NCBI GenBank assembly: GCA_027487735.1
Contig: JAIYDA010000009.1
Span: forward strand, 1-64,000
From: Planctomycetaceae bacterium
Lineage (GTDB): Bacteria; Planctomycetota; Phycisphaerae; Phycisphaerales; UBA1924
Direction: 5' to 3'
DNA: 64,000 nucleotides
Shown here: positions 18,603 through 28,899 of the stretch, in pieces
Layout: each line of letters opens with the position of its first letter
Numbering within the stretch: the stretch's first letter is position 1
Made by a program: the position numbers and the translations under genes
The notes under the pieces: generated by a model
What the model was told of the DNA's origin: nothing
Databases searched by the model: none
Seen by the model: only the letters and a program-made list of their open reading frames with translations

Positions 18603-21335
18603 ATGCATCACCCCCGCAGCACCCCAAAGGTCGGTCGTCGATTCGTGAAGTCGCTGATGCTCGCCGCGCTCGCGACGGGCGCGACCGTTGCCCAGGCAGG
18701 CCCGGATGTGATCGTGGGTGACCTCGACCAGGTGCAGAACTGGGGTATGGTGGGTGGGATTCGCGCCTACTCGGTGGGCACGATCTCGTGCAACATCGGC
18801 GATCAGCCGTTGGAATGGGAAGACGTTCCGCAGGCCGGCTTCACGGGCAACGTCTACCCCGTCATCTCGGGCAACGTCTATCGCCTGCGTGATGGTCGCT
18901 TCCAGCAGCTTGGCCAGCAGTGGCTCAAGCATGGGTTCTGCGCGCTGAATGGCAACGTGTGCAGCAGCTGCCCCCAGCAGAGCAACCCCGGGTGTCGCTT
19001 TCTCATGCCGGGGTGCTCGGACCCCTACAGCGCGAGCCTCAACGGCAGCCAGGGGGGCCTTGGCCCGAAGTATGAAGTGAACCCCGCGACGGGCTTCTTC
19101 CCCGTGAACTGGACGAACATCGGCAGCAACGGCGCCGCGACGGGCGATGCGATCTATAAGCGCATCCAGGTTCCGGATGCTGAGCTCTCGGACACCAACG
19201 GGTCGTACTTCGTCAGCAGCATTTACATCCACCCGCAGGATTCGGCGAACAACGTCGACAACAACAGCCAGAGCTACCGCCGCGTGACGGTGAGCGGGGC
19301 GAGCAAGAACCTGCTCGTGACCGACTCGACGCAGCGTCAGAAGCCCGCGATCTTCGCGTGGCGCGAGTACGGCGGCGGTGCGGCTGGCGGGGCTGGCATC
19401 GTGGACGAAGGCGTGCTGCTCTCGGCGATCGATGTGCCCGACGATGGTCGCTTCTGGGTGGGCAGCAAGGTCATCTCGCTGGGCAATGGCCTCTACCGCT
19501 ACGAGTATGCGGTCCAGAACCTCACGAGCCACCGCGCGGGTCGCACGTTCCGTGTGCCCGTTGCTGAGTCGAGCACGGTCTCGGGCGTCGGCTTCTCCGA
19601 CGTTGGGTATCACAGCGGCGAGCGTCAGCGCGGCGACGACTGGACGAGCAGCGTGAGCAACGGCTACATCACCTGGACGATGCCCGACCTCTACGCCGAC
19701 GACCAGTGGGAGAACGCCCTGCGCTGGGACACGATCTACAACTTCTGGTTCGTGAGCAACGGCGCCCCCGCAACGGGCAACGTGCAGCTGGGGCTCTTCC
19801 TGCCCGGCACCGCGACGGACACGCACGAGGCATTCGTGCACACCGCGGGCGTGGGCGGCCCACCCCCGGCCCCCAGCAACGACAACTGCGCCGCGGCGAT
19901 CTCGCTGGGCCTCGATGGCACCACGGCGAACTTTGACACCACGAGCGCCACGACCGACGGCAGCGCGGAGAGCCTCTGCACCGGCGGCAACAGCAATCAG
20001 ATCACCAACGACGTGTGGTACACCTTTAGCACGGGCAGCTGCGCGGGTGACGTGACGCTGAGCACCTGTGGCTCGACCTTTGACACCAGGCTCGCGGTAT
20101 ATGCGGGTGGAGCATGCCCCGGCGCGACGGACATGGCTCTGGCGTGCAACGACGATTCGACGACCTGCCCGGGCAACAACGGGCTGAGCTCTCACCTCAC
20201 CTTCGCGGCTGCGGCGAACAGCACGTATCGCGTCCGCGTCGGCGGCTTTAACGGCGCCTCGGGCGTGGGTCAGCTCAACGTGGCTCGCGCGGTGTGCGTG
20301 CCCCAGCCTCCGGCGAACGACCGCTGCAGCAGCGCGGTCTGGGTTGCCGACGGCCAGACCGTCACGGGCAGCACAGCCCTCGCAACCAACACGGCTGCGG
20401 ACGGCGGTGGCGGGTGCAGCTCGGGCAGTTCGCGCGACGTGTGGTACAAGTATCGCCCGACGGTGAGCGGCGAAGTGCTGATCGGCACGTGCGGCAGCAC
20501 GTATGACACGGTCGTGACGGTGCACACCGCGTGCGGCACCGCTCAGATCGCGTGCAACGACGATCACCAGCAGGGCGGCACGTTCTGCTCGTCGAACCTC
20601 GCGTCGCGTGTTGCGGTCAACATGACCGCCGGCACCACCTACCTCATCCGCGTGGGCGGCTATGGCGCGAATGCCTCGGGCGATTTCACGATGAACATCG
20701 CAGGCGGCGGCGGCGTGACGCCCCCCGGCAACGACGACTGCTCGGGTCGCGCTGGGCTGGGCCTGGGCAACCAGACCTTCACGCTCGTGGGCGCATCGAC
20801 GGATGGCCCGGTGCACGCTGGTGAGCAAACCAACAACGATGTCTGGTTCAACCACCCGGGCCTCTGCACGGGCGACCTGCGCATCCGCGTCTGCAGCCCG
20901 CAGGGCTTCACGCCCCGTCTTGCCGTCTACTCGGGCGAAGGGTGCAGCAACCTCGAGAGCCGGTTCTTGGGCTTTGGTGTCGCGGCAGCCAGCGGCGCGT
21001 GCGGCAGTGGAGCGGTTGAGTACATCGTGCCGGGCGTACAGGCTGGGCAGGCCCTGAGCATCCGCGTGGGCTCGACCTCGCCCTCAGCGAGTGGCACGGG
21101 CACGCTGCAGCTGGAGTGCCTGCCCGCTGGCCCCAACTGCAACGACATCGACTTCAACAACGACCAGCTCTTCCCCGATGACTCGGACCTGGTGGCGTTC
21201 CTCTCGGTGCTCGCTGGCGCCAGCTGCCCCACGGCTTCGTGCGACAGCATCGACTTCAACAACGACGGGCTCTTCCCCGATGACAACGACCTGCTCAGCT
21301 TCCTGACGGTGCTGGCGGGCGGCGACTGCCAGTAA
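18603..21335 (+). CDS. Secreted multidomain protein with PPC/CUB-like repeats and C-terminal tandem GC-type dockerin modules
   Basis: Signal peptide MHHPRS...LAALATGATVAQA; repeated NDxCxxA...DVWYxYxP...LxTCGSxxDTxxxVxxxC...CNDD units; C-terminus CNDIDFNNDQLFPDDSDLVAFLSVLAGASCPTASCDSIDFNNDGLFPDDNDLLSFLTVLAGGDCQ. Confidence 0.88.
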   Translation: MHHPRSTPKVGRRFVKSLMLAALATGATVAQAGPDVIVGDLDQVQNWGMVGGIRAYSVGTISCNIGDQPLEWEDVPQAGFTGNVYPVISGNVYRLRDGRFQQLGQQWLKHGFCALNGNVCSSCPQQSNPGCRFLMPGCSDPYSASLNGSQGGLGPKYEVNPATGFFPVNWTNIGSNGAATGDAIYKRIQVPDAELSDTNGSYFVSSIYIHPQDSANNVDNNSQSYRRVTVSGASKNLLVTDSTQRQKPAIFAWREYGGGAAGGAGIVDEGVLLSAIDVPDDGRFWVGSKVISLGNGLYRYEYAVQNLTSHRAGRTFRVPVAESSTVSGVGFSDVGYHSGERQRGDDWTSSVSNGYITWTMPDLYADDQWENALRWDTIYNFWFVSNGAPATGNVQLGLFLPGTATDTHEAFVHTAGVGGPPPAPSNDNCAAAISLGLDGTTANFDTTSATTDGSAESLCTGGNSNQITNDVWYTFSTGSCAGDVTLSTCGSTFDTRLAVYAGGACPGATDMALACNDDSTTCPGNNGLSSHLTFAAAANSTYRVRVGGFNGASGVGQLNVARAVCVPQPPANDRCSSAVWVADGQTVTGSTALATNTAADGGGGCSSGSSRDVWYKYRPTVSGEVLIGTCGSTYDTVVTVHTACGTAQIACNDDHQQGGTFCSSNLASRVAVNMTAGTTYLIRVGGYGANASGDFTMNIAGGGGVTPPGNDDCSGRAGLGLGNQTFTLVGASTDGPVHAGEQTNNDVWFNHPGLCTGDLRIRVCSPQGFTPRLAVYSGEGCSNLESRFLGFGVAAASGACGSGAVEYIVPGVQAGQALSIRVGSTSPSASGTGTLQLECLPAGPNCNDIDFNNDQLFPDDSDLVAFLSVLAGASCPTASCDSIDFNNDGLFPDDNDLLSFLTVLAGGDCQ
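21138..21335 (+). repeat. Tandem GC-type dockerin modules (about 31 aa each, x2)
   Basis: CNDIDFNNDQLFPDDSDLVAFLSVLAGASC / CDSIDFNNDGLFPDDNDLLSFLTVLAGGDC. Confidence 0.85.
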
Positions 21336-21374
21336 GCGTCGCTCCTCGCACCGGACCGCATGACATGAATCAGC

Positions 21375-21405
21375 CGGCCCCGCACACGCGTGCGGGGCCG
21401 TTTTC
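21375..21405 (+). terminator. Rho-independent terminator
   Basis: cggccccgca cacgcg tgcggggccg followed by ttttc; 10-bp perfect stem just after the dockerin gene. Confidence 0.88.
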
Positions 21406-21569
21406 ATTCTGCGCTTTCATTCCGTGAGTAGCGCCGGATTGGGCGGTGCGACGCCCCTAAACTCACTCTTTGCTCGACCGGAGCGGGGGCGTGCAGCACT
21501 GCACTGGCCCGGGCTTCCGGGCAGCAGCCTGTTTCGCACTCTGTTCGGATCGATGGACCGATCGTCATC

Positions 21570-23888
21570 ATGCCCAGCCAACCCAATCGCGCCCTTCGCC
21601 TCATCGTCCCCATTGCCATCGGCATTCTCGGGGGCGCCTTGGTGTGGGCGGTGTTTACCAAGACCAAACCCAAGGCCCCGGCACCCGAGGCCCCCGCTGC
21701 GAGCACGCAGGGCGTGACCACGCCTGCCGCACCTGCTGCGACCGGCGCTGCGCCTGCCGCGCCGCAGACACCTGCACCACTGCCAGCGCCCACGCCCAGC
21801 ACGCCTGCTGCGACTCAGGCCGCTGCGCCGGGCCAGCAAGCTGCTCCGACAGCGGCGGTCCCTGTCGCACCCAGCGCTGCTGCGATCACCAATCTTTCTG
21901 CCAAGGTGTTCACTGCGCCGACGCAGCCCATCACGCTCGAGAGTGACGACGTGCTGGTCACGCTGTCCGCTGTGGGCGGGGGCATCGAACGCATCACGCT
22001 GAAGAAGCGGTTCGACACGATTCGCAAGCAGAGCCAGATCATCGTGCAGGATGCGCCCGCCGCGGGCCCGGGGCTGCCCAGCCTGATGGTGCCTTTCGCG
22101 GCGGTGCAGCTTGATGTGACGCTGCCTGCTGCGCCTGGGCAGGCGGCACTCGCGCCGATCGCGGTTTCTCTCTACGCCAACACCGCGGGCGTGCACTGGC
22201 GCGAGACGGAGACAGCGGGTGAGCTGGAGGCGATCGTTGTCGATCAGGCGGGCAACGCCGTGGCGCGGGTGGTGCGGACGTTTGCGGCAGATGGGTACAA
22301 CATCGACATGCGGCAGCGCATCGAGAACCTCTCGGGCGTGCCCCTCTCGGCGCGGATGACGCAGTATGGGCCCATCGACCCGCCCTTGGACAACATCGCG
22401 TACGGCGGCGACATGCGGCGGCTGCGGTTTGGGGCGATGCTGCCTGCAAACCTCGACCCTGCGCAGCGGAGCGTGACGGGGGACAACCACATCGAGTGGC
22501 GTCGCAACGCGCTGGCAGAGCCTGAGCCGCTGTTCAATGCCGATGGCACGCCCCTGATGGGGCCCGACGGCAAGCAGATGAAGGGGTATGTGCCGCTGAG
22601 CCAGAGCAGCAAGCGTTTTCCTGATGAGGCCGCGACGAAGGAAGGCCAGAGCCTGGTGTGGATGGGGCTAACGAGCCGGTATTGGGGCATCGCGGCGGGC
22701 CCGCTGAGCGACGCGGGGGCAACGGGCGTAAGCAAGCAGCTCGCGTGGGTGGAGAGCGTGCACACGCACGTGCCGGGCGGCACCGGGGCGATTTTGGGCC
22801 TCATGCTGCGTGGCAAGTCGCTGCCCCTCGCGCCGGCTGGGCTTGCGGGCAGCAGTCAGCAGGCGGACCTGCGCGTGTTTGCGGGGCCTTTGGATCGGTC
22901 GCTGATTGCGAGCGATGCGTGGCGCGCGAGCGTGGCACTGAAGGACCTTGTGATCTACAACTTTGGCGGGCCTTGCGGGCCTTGCACGTTCCAGGGGCTT
23001 GCGAACTCGCTGCTGGGGCTGCTGCGGTTCTTGCACAACAACGTGTTCTTCGATTGGGCGATGGCGATCATCATGCTGGTGGTCATCGTGCGCACGCTGC
23101 TGCACCCGGTGACGCGGTGGAGCCAGATTCGCATGGCGAAGTTTGGCAAGCAGATGGGGGCGATGGCCCCGAAGCAGAAAGAGCTGCAAGAGAAGTACAA
23201 GAGCGACCCCGCGAAGCTGCGCGAGGAGACCGCACGCCTCTGGAGCCAGGAGGGCGTGAGCCCTGCGGGCATGCTGGGGTGCATCCCGATGTTCTTGCAG
23301 ATGCCGGTGTGGCTGGCGCTGAGTGCGGCGCTCTACTTCAGCGTCGAGCTTCGGCACGAGGGGGCGTTCTGGGGGGTGTTCCAGGCGATTCAGCCGCAGA
23401 CCAGCCCCTTCTGGCAGTTCCTGGGCGACCTGAGCGAGCCCGACCGGCTGATCTACTTCGGCAAGACGATCGTGAGCCTGCCCATTCTGGGCGACATCCG
23501 CAGCATCAACATCTTGCCCGTCCTGCTGGGCATCGTGTTCTTCATGCAGCAGAAGTACATGACTCCGACGACGGGCCCGATGACGCCCGAGCAAGAGATG
23601 CAGATGAAGATGTTCAAGTGGATGAGCGTCTTCCTGTTCCCGCTGTTCATGTATCAGGCGCCGAGCGGGCTTGCGATCTACTTCCTTGCCAACAGCACGC
23701 TCGCCATCATCGAGGGCAAGTGGATTCGCCACCAGATGGAGAAGCACGGCATGCTCGACCTGGACAAGATGAAGGCCGAGCGAGCTGCCCGCAAGAAGGG
23801 CAACCAGATGGGCTTCCTCGAGAAGATGCAGAAGATCGCTGCCGAGCAGGAAGAGAAACGCAAGGCGGCAGTGCGGAACAAGAAGTAA
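21570..23888 (+). CDS. yidC: YidC/Oxa1-family membrane protein insertase
   Basis: N-terminal TM plus long periplasmic domain; LLRFLHNNVFFDWAMAIIMLVVIVRTLLHPVTRWSQIRMAKFGKQMGAMAPKQKELQEKYKSDPAKLREE, PSGLAIYFLANSTLAIIEGKWIR. Confidence 0.96.
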   Translation: MPSQPNRALRLIVPIAIGILGGALVWAVFTKTKPKAPAPEAPAASTQGVTTPAAPAATGAAPAAPQTPAPLPAPTPSTPAATQAAAPGQQAAPTAAVPVAPSAAAITNLSAKVFTAPTQPITLESDDVLVTLSAVGGGIERITLKKRFDTIRKQSQIIVQDAPAAGPGLPSLMVPFAAVQLDVTLPAAPGQAALAPIAVSLYANTAGVHWRETETAGELEAIVVDQAGNAVARVVRTFAADGYNIDMRQRIENLSGVPLSARMTQYGPIDPPLDNIAYGGDMRRLRFGAMLPANLDPAQRSVTGDNHIEWRRNALAEPEPLFNADGTPLMGPDGKQMKGYVPLSQSSKRFPDEAATKEGQSLVWMGLTSRYWGIAAGPLSDAGATGVSKQLAWVESVHTHVPGGTGAILGLMLRGKSLPLAPAGLAGSSQQADLRVFAGPLDRSLIASDAWRASVALKDLVIYNFGGPCGPCTFQGLANSLLGLLRFLHNNVFFDWAMAIIMLVVIVRTLLHPVTRWSQIRMAKFGKQMGAMAPKQKELQEKYKSDPAKLREETARLWSQEGVSPAGMLGCIPMFLQMPVWLALSAALYFSVELRHEGAFWGVFQAIQPQTSPFWQFLGDLSEPDRLIYFGKTIVSLPILGDIRSINILPVLLGIVFFMQQKYMTPTTGPMTPEQEMQMKMFKWMSVFLFPLFMYQAPSGLAIYFLANSTLAIIEGKWIRHQMEKHGMLDLDKMKAERAARKKGNQMGFLEKMQKIAAEQEEKRKAAVRNKK

Positions 23889-23922
23889 GCGGAACGAGCA
23901 GTCAGGAGAGGCCCACGGACGT

Positions 23923-24588
23923 TCAGGCCGAGACGTTCACGACGCCCACGTGCGTGGGGACCACAATCTCCGCCTCGGTCGCGGCCTTCACCTCGTCCGC
24001 AGTCACGCCCGGGGCAAGCTCCTTGAGCACGAACCGGCGGCGGGCGGGGTCCATCTCGAGCACGCAGAGCTCGGTGATGACCATGTCGATGCAGCGCCTG
24101 CCCGTGAGGGGGAGGTTGCAGGCCTTGAGAATCTTCGGGCTGCCCTTGGCGGTGTGCTCCATCGTCACGATGACGCGCTGCACGCCCGCAACAAGGTCCA
24201 TCGCGCCGCCCATGCCCTTGACCATCTTCCCAGGAATCATCCAGTTGGCGATGTCGCCCTCCTGGCTCACCTGCATTGCGCCGAGGATGCAGAGGTCGAC
24301 GTGCCCTCCGCGAATCATCGCGAAGCTGTCGCTGCTGCTGAAGAAGCTCGCGCCGGTGCGGGCGGTGACTGTCTGCTTGCCCGCGTTGATGAGGTCGGGG
24401 TCGACCTCGTGCTGGCGCGGGAAGGGACCGATGCCGAGGAGGCCGTTCTCGCTCTGCAGCCAGACGTCCAGGCCCTTGGGGACATAGTTTGCCACCAGCG
24501 TGGGGATGCCAATGCCGAGGTTGACGATGTAGCCGTCACGAAGCTCTTGTGCGGCACGCATGGCGAGTTGGTCGCGGGTGAGGGGCAT
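23923..24588 (-). CDS. 3-oxoacid/acetate CoA-transferase subunit B
   Basis: [104 protein letters not shown]. Confidence 0.94.
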   Translation of the reverse strand: MPLTRDQLAMRAAQELRDGYIVNLGIGIPTLVANYVPKGLDVWLQSENGLLGIGPFPRQHEVDPDLINAGKQTVTARTGASFFSSSDSFAMIRGGHVDLCILGAMQVSQEGDIANWMIPGKMVKGMGGAMDLVAGVQRVIVTMEHTAKGSPKILKACNLPLTGRRCIDMVITELCVLEMDPARRRFVLKELAPGVTADEVKAATEAEIVVPTHVGVVNVSA

Positions 24589-24724
24589 GGACCAAGCGTA
24601 GGAAACGCACGGGCGGCATCAAGGCTTGGCGGGGCGGGTTGTGGTTTTCGGTGCTGTCTGTGCCCTTTGGGGCTGTTGATGGGCGGCGGTATCCGCGCGT
24701 GCCATCGCTCGCTACACTGTTCCC

Positions 24725-25825
24725 ATGATCACAGGTCTGTCGACGTTGTCTCCGCTCAGCATTGGTTCCTCCGCAACTTCGCTCACGCTTGCCCAGGCTG
24801 GCGGTGGGCAGAACAACACCATCCTCATCGTTGTGGTGATCATCGGCGCGTTTATTCTGCTGGTGATCGGCATCTTCTTGCTGCAGTTTCTGAACCTGTA
24901 CATCCAGGCCCTGACGAGCAATGCGAGCGTGGGCCTGCTGGACATGGTGGGCATGAAGCTCCGCAAGGTGGACATCCGCACGGTCGTCATCAACCGCATC
25001 CGCGCCGTGAAGGCGGGCATGGACATCCCGACCAACGCGATCGAAACCCACTACCTCGCGGGCGGACGCGTGAACAGCGTCATCAGCGCGATGATCGCGG
25101 CGAAGGGCGCGCGCATCGACCTGCCCTGGCAGACCGCGACCGCCATCGACCTCGCGGGGCGAGACATTCTCGACGCGGTGCAGACGAGCGTGAACCCCAA
25201 GGTGATCGACTGCCCCGCGGTGAACGGCCCGCGCAGCACGATCGATGCGGTGGCAAAGGACGGCATTCAGCTGAAGGTGAAGGCCCGCGTGACGGTGCGG
25301 ACGAACATCGCGAGGCTGGTGGGTGGTGCGACGGAAGAGACGATCATCGCGCGCGTGGGCCAGGGCATCGTGAGCACGATCGGTAGCGCGGTGGACCACA
25401 AGAAGGTGCTGGAGAACCCCGACGACATCAGCCGCAAGGTGATGGAGACGGGCTTGGATGCGGGCAGCGCGTTCGAGATTCTGTCCATCGACATCGCCGA
25501 CGTGGACGTGGGCGACAACATCGGCGCCAAGCTGCAGACCGACCAGGCGAACGCGAACAAGCAGATGGCCCAGGCCGAGGCGGAAAAGCGGCGTGCCCTC
25601 GCCGTGGCGCAGGAGCAGGAGTTCCGCGCGGAGGAGCAGAAGAACCGCGCCGCAGTGGTGCTTGCGGAGGCGGAGGTGCCGCGTGCGCTGGCCGATGCCT
25701 TCCGCGGCGGGCGGCTGGGCGTGATGGACTACTACAAGATGCAGAACCTGCAGGCCGACACGAGCATGCGGAGCGCGATCGCGGGCGATGGTGCGCCGGG
25801 CGCGCCACCCGCGCCGGGTCGCTAA
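24725..25825 (+). CDS. floA: Flotillin-like protein FloA
   Basis: N-terminal TM ([23 protein letters not shown]); [81 protein letters not shown]. Confidence 0.94.
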   Translation: MITGLSTLSPLSIGSSATSLTLAQAGGGQNNTILIVVVIIGAFILLVIGIFLLQFLNLYIQALTSNASVGLLDMVGMKLRKVDIRTVVINRIRAVKAGMDIPTNAIETHYLAGGRVNSVISAMIAAKGARIDLPWQTATAIDLAGRDILDAVQTSVNPKVIDCPAVNGPRSTIDAVAKDGIQLKVKARVTVRTNIARLVGGATEETIIARVGQGIVSTIGSAVDHKKVLENPDDISRKVMETGLDAGSAFEILSIDIADVDVGDNIGAKLQTDQANANKQMAQAEAEKRRALAVAQEQEFRAEEQKNRAAVVLAEAEVPRALADAFRGGRLGVMDYYKMQNLQADTSMRSAIAGDGAPGAPPAPGR

Positions 25826-25897
25826 GCGGGCGTGTTCGCCGGGTTTGTCGGCACCGCTTGACAGGCGAGTTTTTCGCACGCGTGCACGGAGGCACCC

Positions 25898-27316
25898 ATG
25901 CTGCAATGGCTCACACCGCAGGAAGCTGAGAAGGGGCTGCCCACCGACGCGTCGCTGCGCGGCAAGCTCGTGACGGTCATGGGCCTTGGTCGCTTTGGCG
26001 GGGGCCTGGGCGTGGCGCAGTGGCTGCTCGATCGCGGCGCGATGCTGACCATTACCGACTTGGAGCCCGCCGAGCGCCTCACGGCGAGCGTGGCGACGCT
26101 GCGTGCCCACCCGCAGTTTGCGAACGCACGGCTGGTGCTGGGCTCGCATGATGTGAGCGACTTTACGGCGTGCGATCTCGTCGTTGCCAACGTTGCGGTG
26201 CCCAAGCCTTGGGAAAATCGCTTTCTCGCGGCGGCGAAAGCCGCGGGCGTGCCCATCACCACCGAGATCGCCCTCACGATCGATCGGCTGCGCACGCATC
26301 GGCGGACCATCGGCATCACCGGGACGGTGGGCAAGAGCACGACCACGGCGATGGTGCACCACGCGCTTTTGACGGTGCTGCCGACGTCGCAGCGAGCGTT
26401 GCTGGGCGGCAACATTGGCGGCTCGCTGCTGCCCGAGCTCGCAGCACTCCGCGAGCAGGATTGGGTCGTGCTGGAGCTTTCCAGCGCTCAGCTCTGGTGG
26501 CTCTCGCAGTTGTTGACGGGTGAGCGGGCATGGAGCCCGCATATCGCGTGCCTCACGACATTTGCCGACAACCACGGCGACTGGCACGGGGGCATTGCGC
26601 ACTACCACGCGAGCAAGGCCCAGCTGTTCTCGCACCAGCGTGCGGAGGACGTCGCGATCTTTGGCCCCGCGCTCTTGGGCGAGGCACCTGCGGGCCAGGG
26701 GTTCAGGGCGCGGCCTGGCGTGCGCACCGTGATGGCGAATGCGGCGGAGTTCACTCGCACGATGACGCTGCCGGGCGCGCACAACCAGCTGAACGCCGCG
26801 ATTGCGCAGGCGATCGTGCAGGCTGCGGAGCCTGCGCTCGCGGCGCGAAGCGCGGAGGCGATCGCGAGCTTTCGTGGGCTTGCCCATCGCCTGCAGCTCG
26901 TGGGCGAGGTGCGGGGCGTGCGCTACTACAACGACAGCAAGAGCACCACGCCGCAGGCAACGCTCACCGCGCTCGCGGCATTGCGTGATGCGGGGTGCGG
27001 AAGCATCCACCTCATCGCGGGCGGCTACGACAAGCACAGCGACCTTTCATCAATCTCGCACGAAGCGCCGCGGCTAGCGGGCCTGTGGGGCATCGGCGCA
27101 ACGGGCGGCACGATCGTGGAAGCCGCCTCGCACGCGAGCGCGAGGTATGCGGGCACGCTGGATCGCGCGCTCGCTTCGATCGCGAGCCAGGCCCGTGCGG
27201 GCGAGGCGGTGCTGCTGAGCCCGGGGTGCGCAAGCTGGGACCAGTTTGAGAACTTTGAGCAGCGGGGCGAGGCGTTTGTCGAGCTTGTGCGTGCGGTGCA
27301 GGCTGGGGCAATCTGA
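25898..27316 (+). CDS. murD: UDP-N-acetylmuramoyl-alanine--D-glutamate ligase-like Mur ligase
   Basis: VMGLGRFGGGLGVAQWLLDRGA, IGITGTVGKSTTTAMVHHALL, GGNIGGSLLPEL, VLELSSAQLWWL, FRGLAHRLQLVGEVRGVRYYNDSKSTTPQATLTAL, LIAGGYDK. Confidence 0.93.
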   Translation: MLQWLTPQEAEKGLPTDASLRGKLVTVMGLGRFGGGLGVAQWLLDRGAMLTITDLEPAERLTASVATLRAHPQFANARLVLGSHDVSDFTACDLVVANVAVPKPWENRFLAAAKAAGVPITTEIALTIDRLRTHRRTIGITGTVGKSTTTAMVHHALLTVLPTSQRALLGGNIGGSLLPELAALREQDWVVLELSSAQLWWLSQLLTGERAWSPHIACLTTFADNHGDWHGGIAHYHASKAQLFSHQRAEDVAIFGPALLGEAPAGQGFRARPGVRTVMANAAEFTRTMTLPGAHNQLNAAIAQAIVQAAEPALAARSAEAIASFRGLAHRLQLVGEVRGVRYYNDSKSTTPQATLTALAALRDAGCGSIHLIAGGYDKHSDLSSISHEAPRLAGLWGIGATGGTIVEAASHASARYAGTLDRALASIASQARAGEAVLLSPGCASWDQFENFEQRGEAFVELVRAVQAGAI

Positions 27317-27346
27317 GGCTTCCTCGCGTCGCATAGCATTGCCGCT

Positions 27347-27616
27347 ATGCCGCGCCTCGTGCGTTTTTCCTCTGCCGCGCCCATTAAGATCGACCCCGCC
27401 ACGTGGCCCCGCGACGAGCAGGGCAACCTGAAGGTGCTGTCGATCTGCGGCTGCGGCATCTCTGCGAAGTTTCCGTTCTGCGATGGCGCGCACAAGGCCT
27501 GCAAGGCTGAGGACGCGGGCTGCACCTACACGTACGACATTCCGACGCGAACCGTGCAGAGCGTGACGCCTGGCACGGGCGACGTGCCGGCAACCGACGG
27601 GCAGCGCGAGGGCTAG
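27347..27616 (+). CDS. CDGSH-type iron-sulfur protein
   Basis: SICGCGISAKFPFCDGAHKAC (CxCx(n)PFCDGxH), 89 aa. Confidence 0.88.
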   Translation: MPRLVRFSSAAPIKIDPATWPRDEQGNLKVLSICGCGISAKFPFCDGAHKACKAEDAGCTYTYDIPTRTVQSVTPGTGDVPATDGQREG

Positions 27617-27699
27617 GGACGCACACGACGCTGCCCGCTTCGAACCGTGTCGCTCCACGTTGCTCCCATGCTCGCACCGCATCGCCGCTCACCAATCGC

Positions 27700-28824
27700 A
27701 TGTCCACCTCTGCCCCGCTGCCGTCGCTTGCTACCAGCACGCTCTGTGAAGACCTCGCCCCGGGCGTGCTGATGAAGCTCGCTGCGCTGTCGCATGAAGA
27801 GTCGGAGCTGCAAGCGAAGCTCGAAGACCCCGCGGTGCTCAGCGACCACAAGCTGGTGCGCACGCTCACGACGCGCCGCGCAGGGCTGAGCACCGTCGCG
27901 TTAGCCTATCGCACGCTGGTGCGAGCGGAGCAGGAAGCCGCTGCGCTGCGCGAGGCGCTCAAGGGCCCCGACCGCGACTTTGCCGAGCTTGCCAAGGAGG
28001 AGTTGCCCGCGCTCACGCAGCGCACACAGCAACTGGTGCAGCAGGCGCTCGTGCAACTGGTGCGCGCCGATGACGAGCAGGTGGGCAGCGTGATGCTCGA
28101 GGTGCGTGCGGGCACGGGGGGCGAGGAGGCGGGGCTGTGGGCGAGGGATTTGCTCGAGATGTATCAGCGATACGCCTCGCGCAAGGGCTGGGCCTTTGAG
28201 CCGCTGGAGGTGAGCACCGATGGTGGCAGCCTGCGGCAAGCGACCGTGAACGTGCGGGGCGAGGGCGTGTGGAGCGAGCTGGGCTTTGAAGCGGGCGTGC
28301 ACAGCGTGAAGCGCGTGCCCGCGACCGAGGCGCAGGGTCGCATCCACACCAGCACCGCGAGCGTGGCGGTGTTGCCCGAGCCCGAGAGCGTGGACATCGC
28401 CATCGACTGGGCCAAGGACTGCGAAGAGCAGGCGACGCGCGCCCAGGGCCCGGGCGGGCAGAACGTAAACAAGGTCGAAACGGCGTGGCAGATTCTGCAC
28501 AAGGCCACCGGCATCATCATCAAGATGACAGAGGCCAAGAGCCAGCAGCAGAATCGCGATCGCGCGAGGCGATTGCTCGTGGCACGCCTGTACGAGATCG
28601 AGCGCCAGAAGAAAGAAGCCGCCCGCAGCGCCGCACGCAAGGACCAGATCGGCACGGCGGGTCGCAGCGAGAAGATTCGCACGTATCGCTGGAAGGAGGG
28701 CATCGCCGCCGACGAGCGCCTGCCCGGCGAGTATCCGCTGCGCGACTTGCTCGCGGGCGACTTTGCCAAGCTGTTTGGCGATCTGCTCGCGCTCGACACG
28801 CGGGAGCGACTCTCGCGTTTGTAA
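27700..28824 (+). CDS. prfA: Peptide chain release factor 1-like
   Basis: VRAGTGGEEAGLWARDLLEMYQRYA, VHSVKRVPATEAQGRIHTSTASVAV (PAT tripeptide), GPGGQNVNKVETAWQI (GGQ), GRSEKIRTYRWKEG. Confidence 0.9.
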   Translation: MSTSAPLPSLATSTLCEDLAPGVLMKLAALSHEESELQAKLEDPAVLSDHKLVRTLTTRRAGLSTVALAYRTLVRAEQEAAALREALKGPDRDFAELAKEELPALTQRTQQLVQQALVQLVRADDEQVGSVMLEVRAGTGGEEAGLWARDLLEMYQRYASRKGWAFEPLEVSTDGGSLRQATVNVRGEGVWSELGFEAGVHSVKRVPATEAQGRIHTSTASVAVLPEPESVDIAIDWAKDCEEQATRAQGPGGQNVNKVETAWQILHKATGIIIKMTEAKSQQQNRDRARRLLVARLYEIERQKKEAARSAARKDQIGTAGRSEKIRTYRWKEGIAADERLPGEYPLRDLLAGDFAKLFGDLLALDTRERLSRL

Positions 28825-28899
28825 GCCATCAACCCAAGACCACCCGCTCGTCACTCCCCCACCGCTCGCCCCGTCCACTCGCCCTGCCCGGTCGCTCCC

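Noticed and set aside
18306-20855. 849-aa minus-strand ORF opposite the dockerin protein
   Set aside because: Ala/Val/Arg/His-rich shadow ORF; the plus strand has a signal peptide, repeat domains and dockerin tail.
24536-27037. 833-aa minus-strand ORF opposite floA and murD
   Set aside because: Spans two clearly coding plus-strand genes; composition is that of a shadow ORF.
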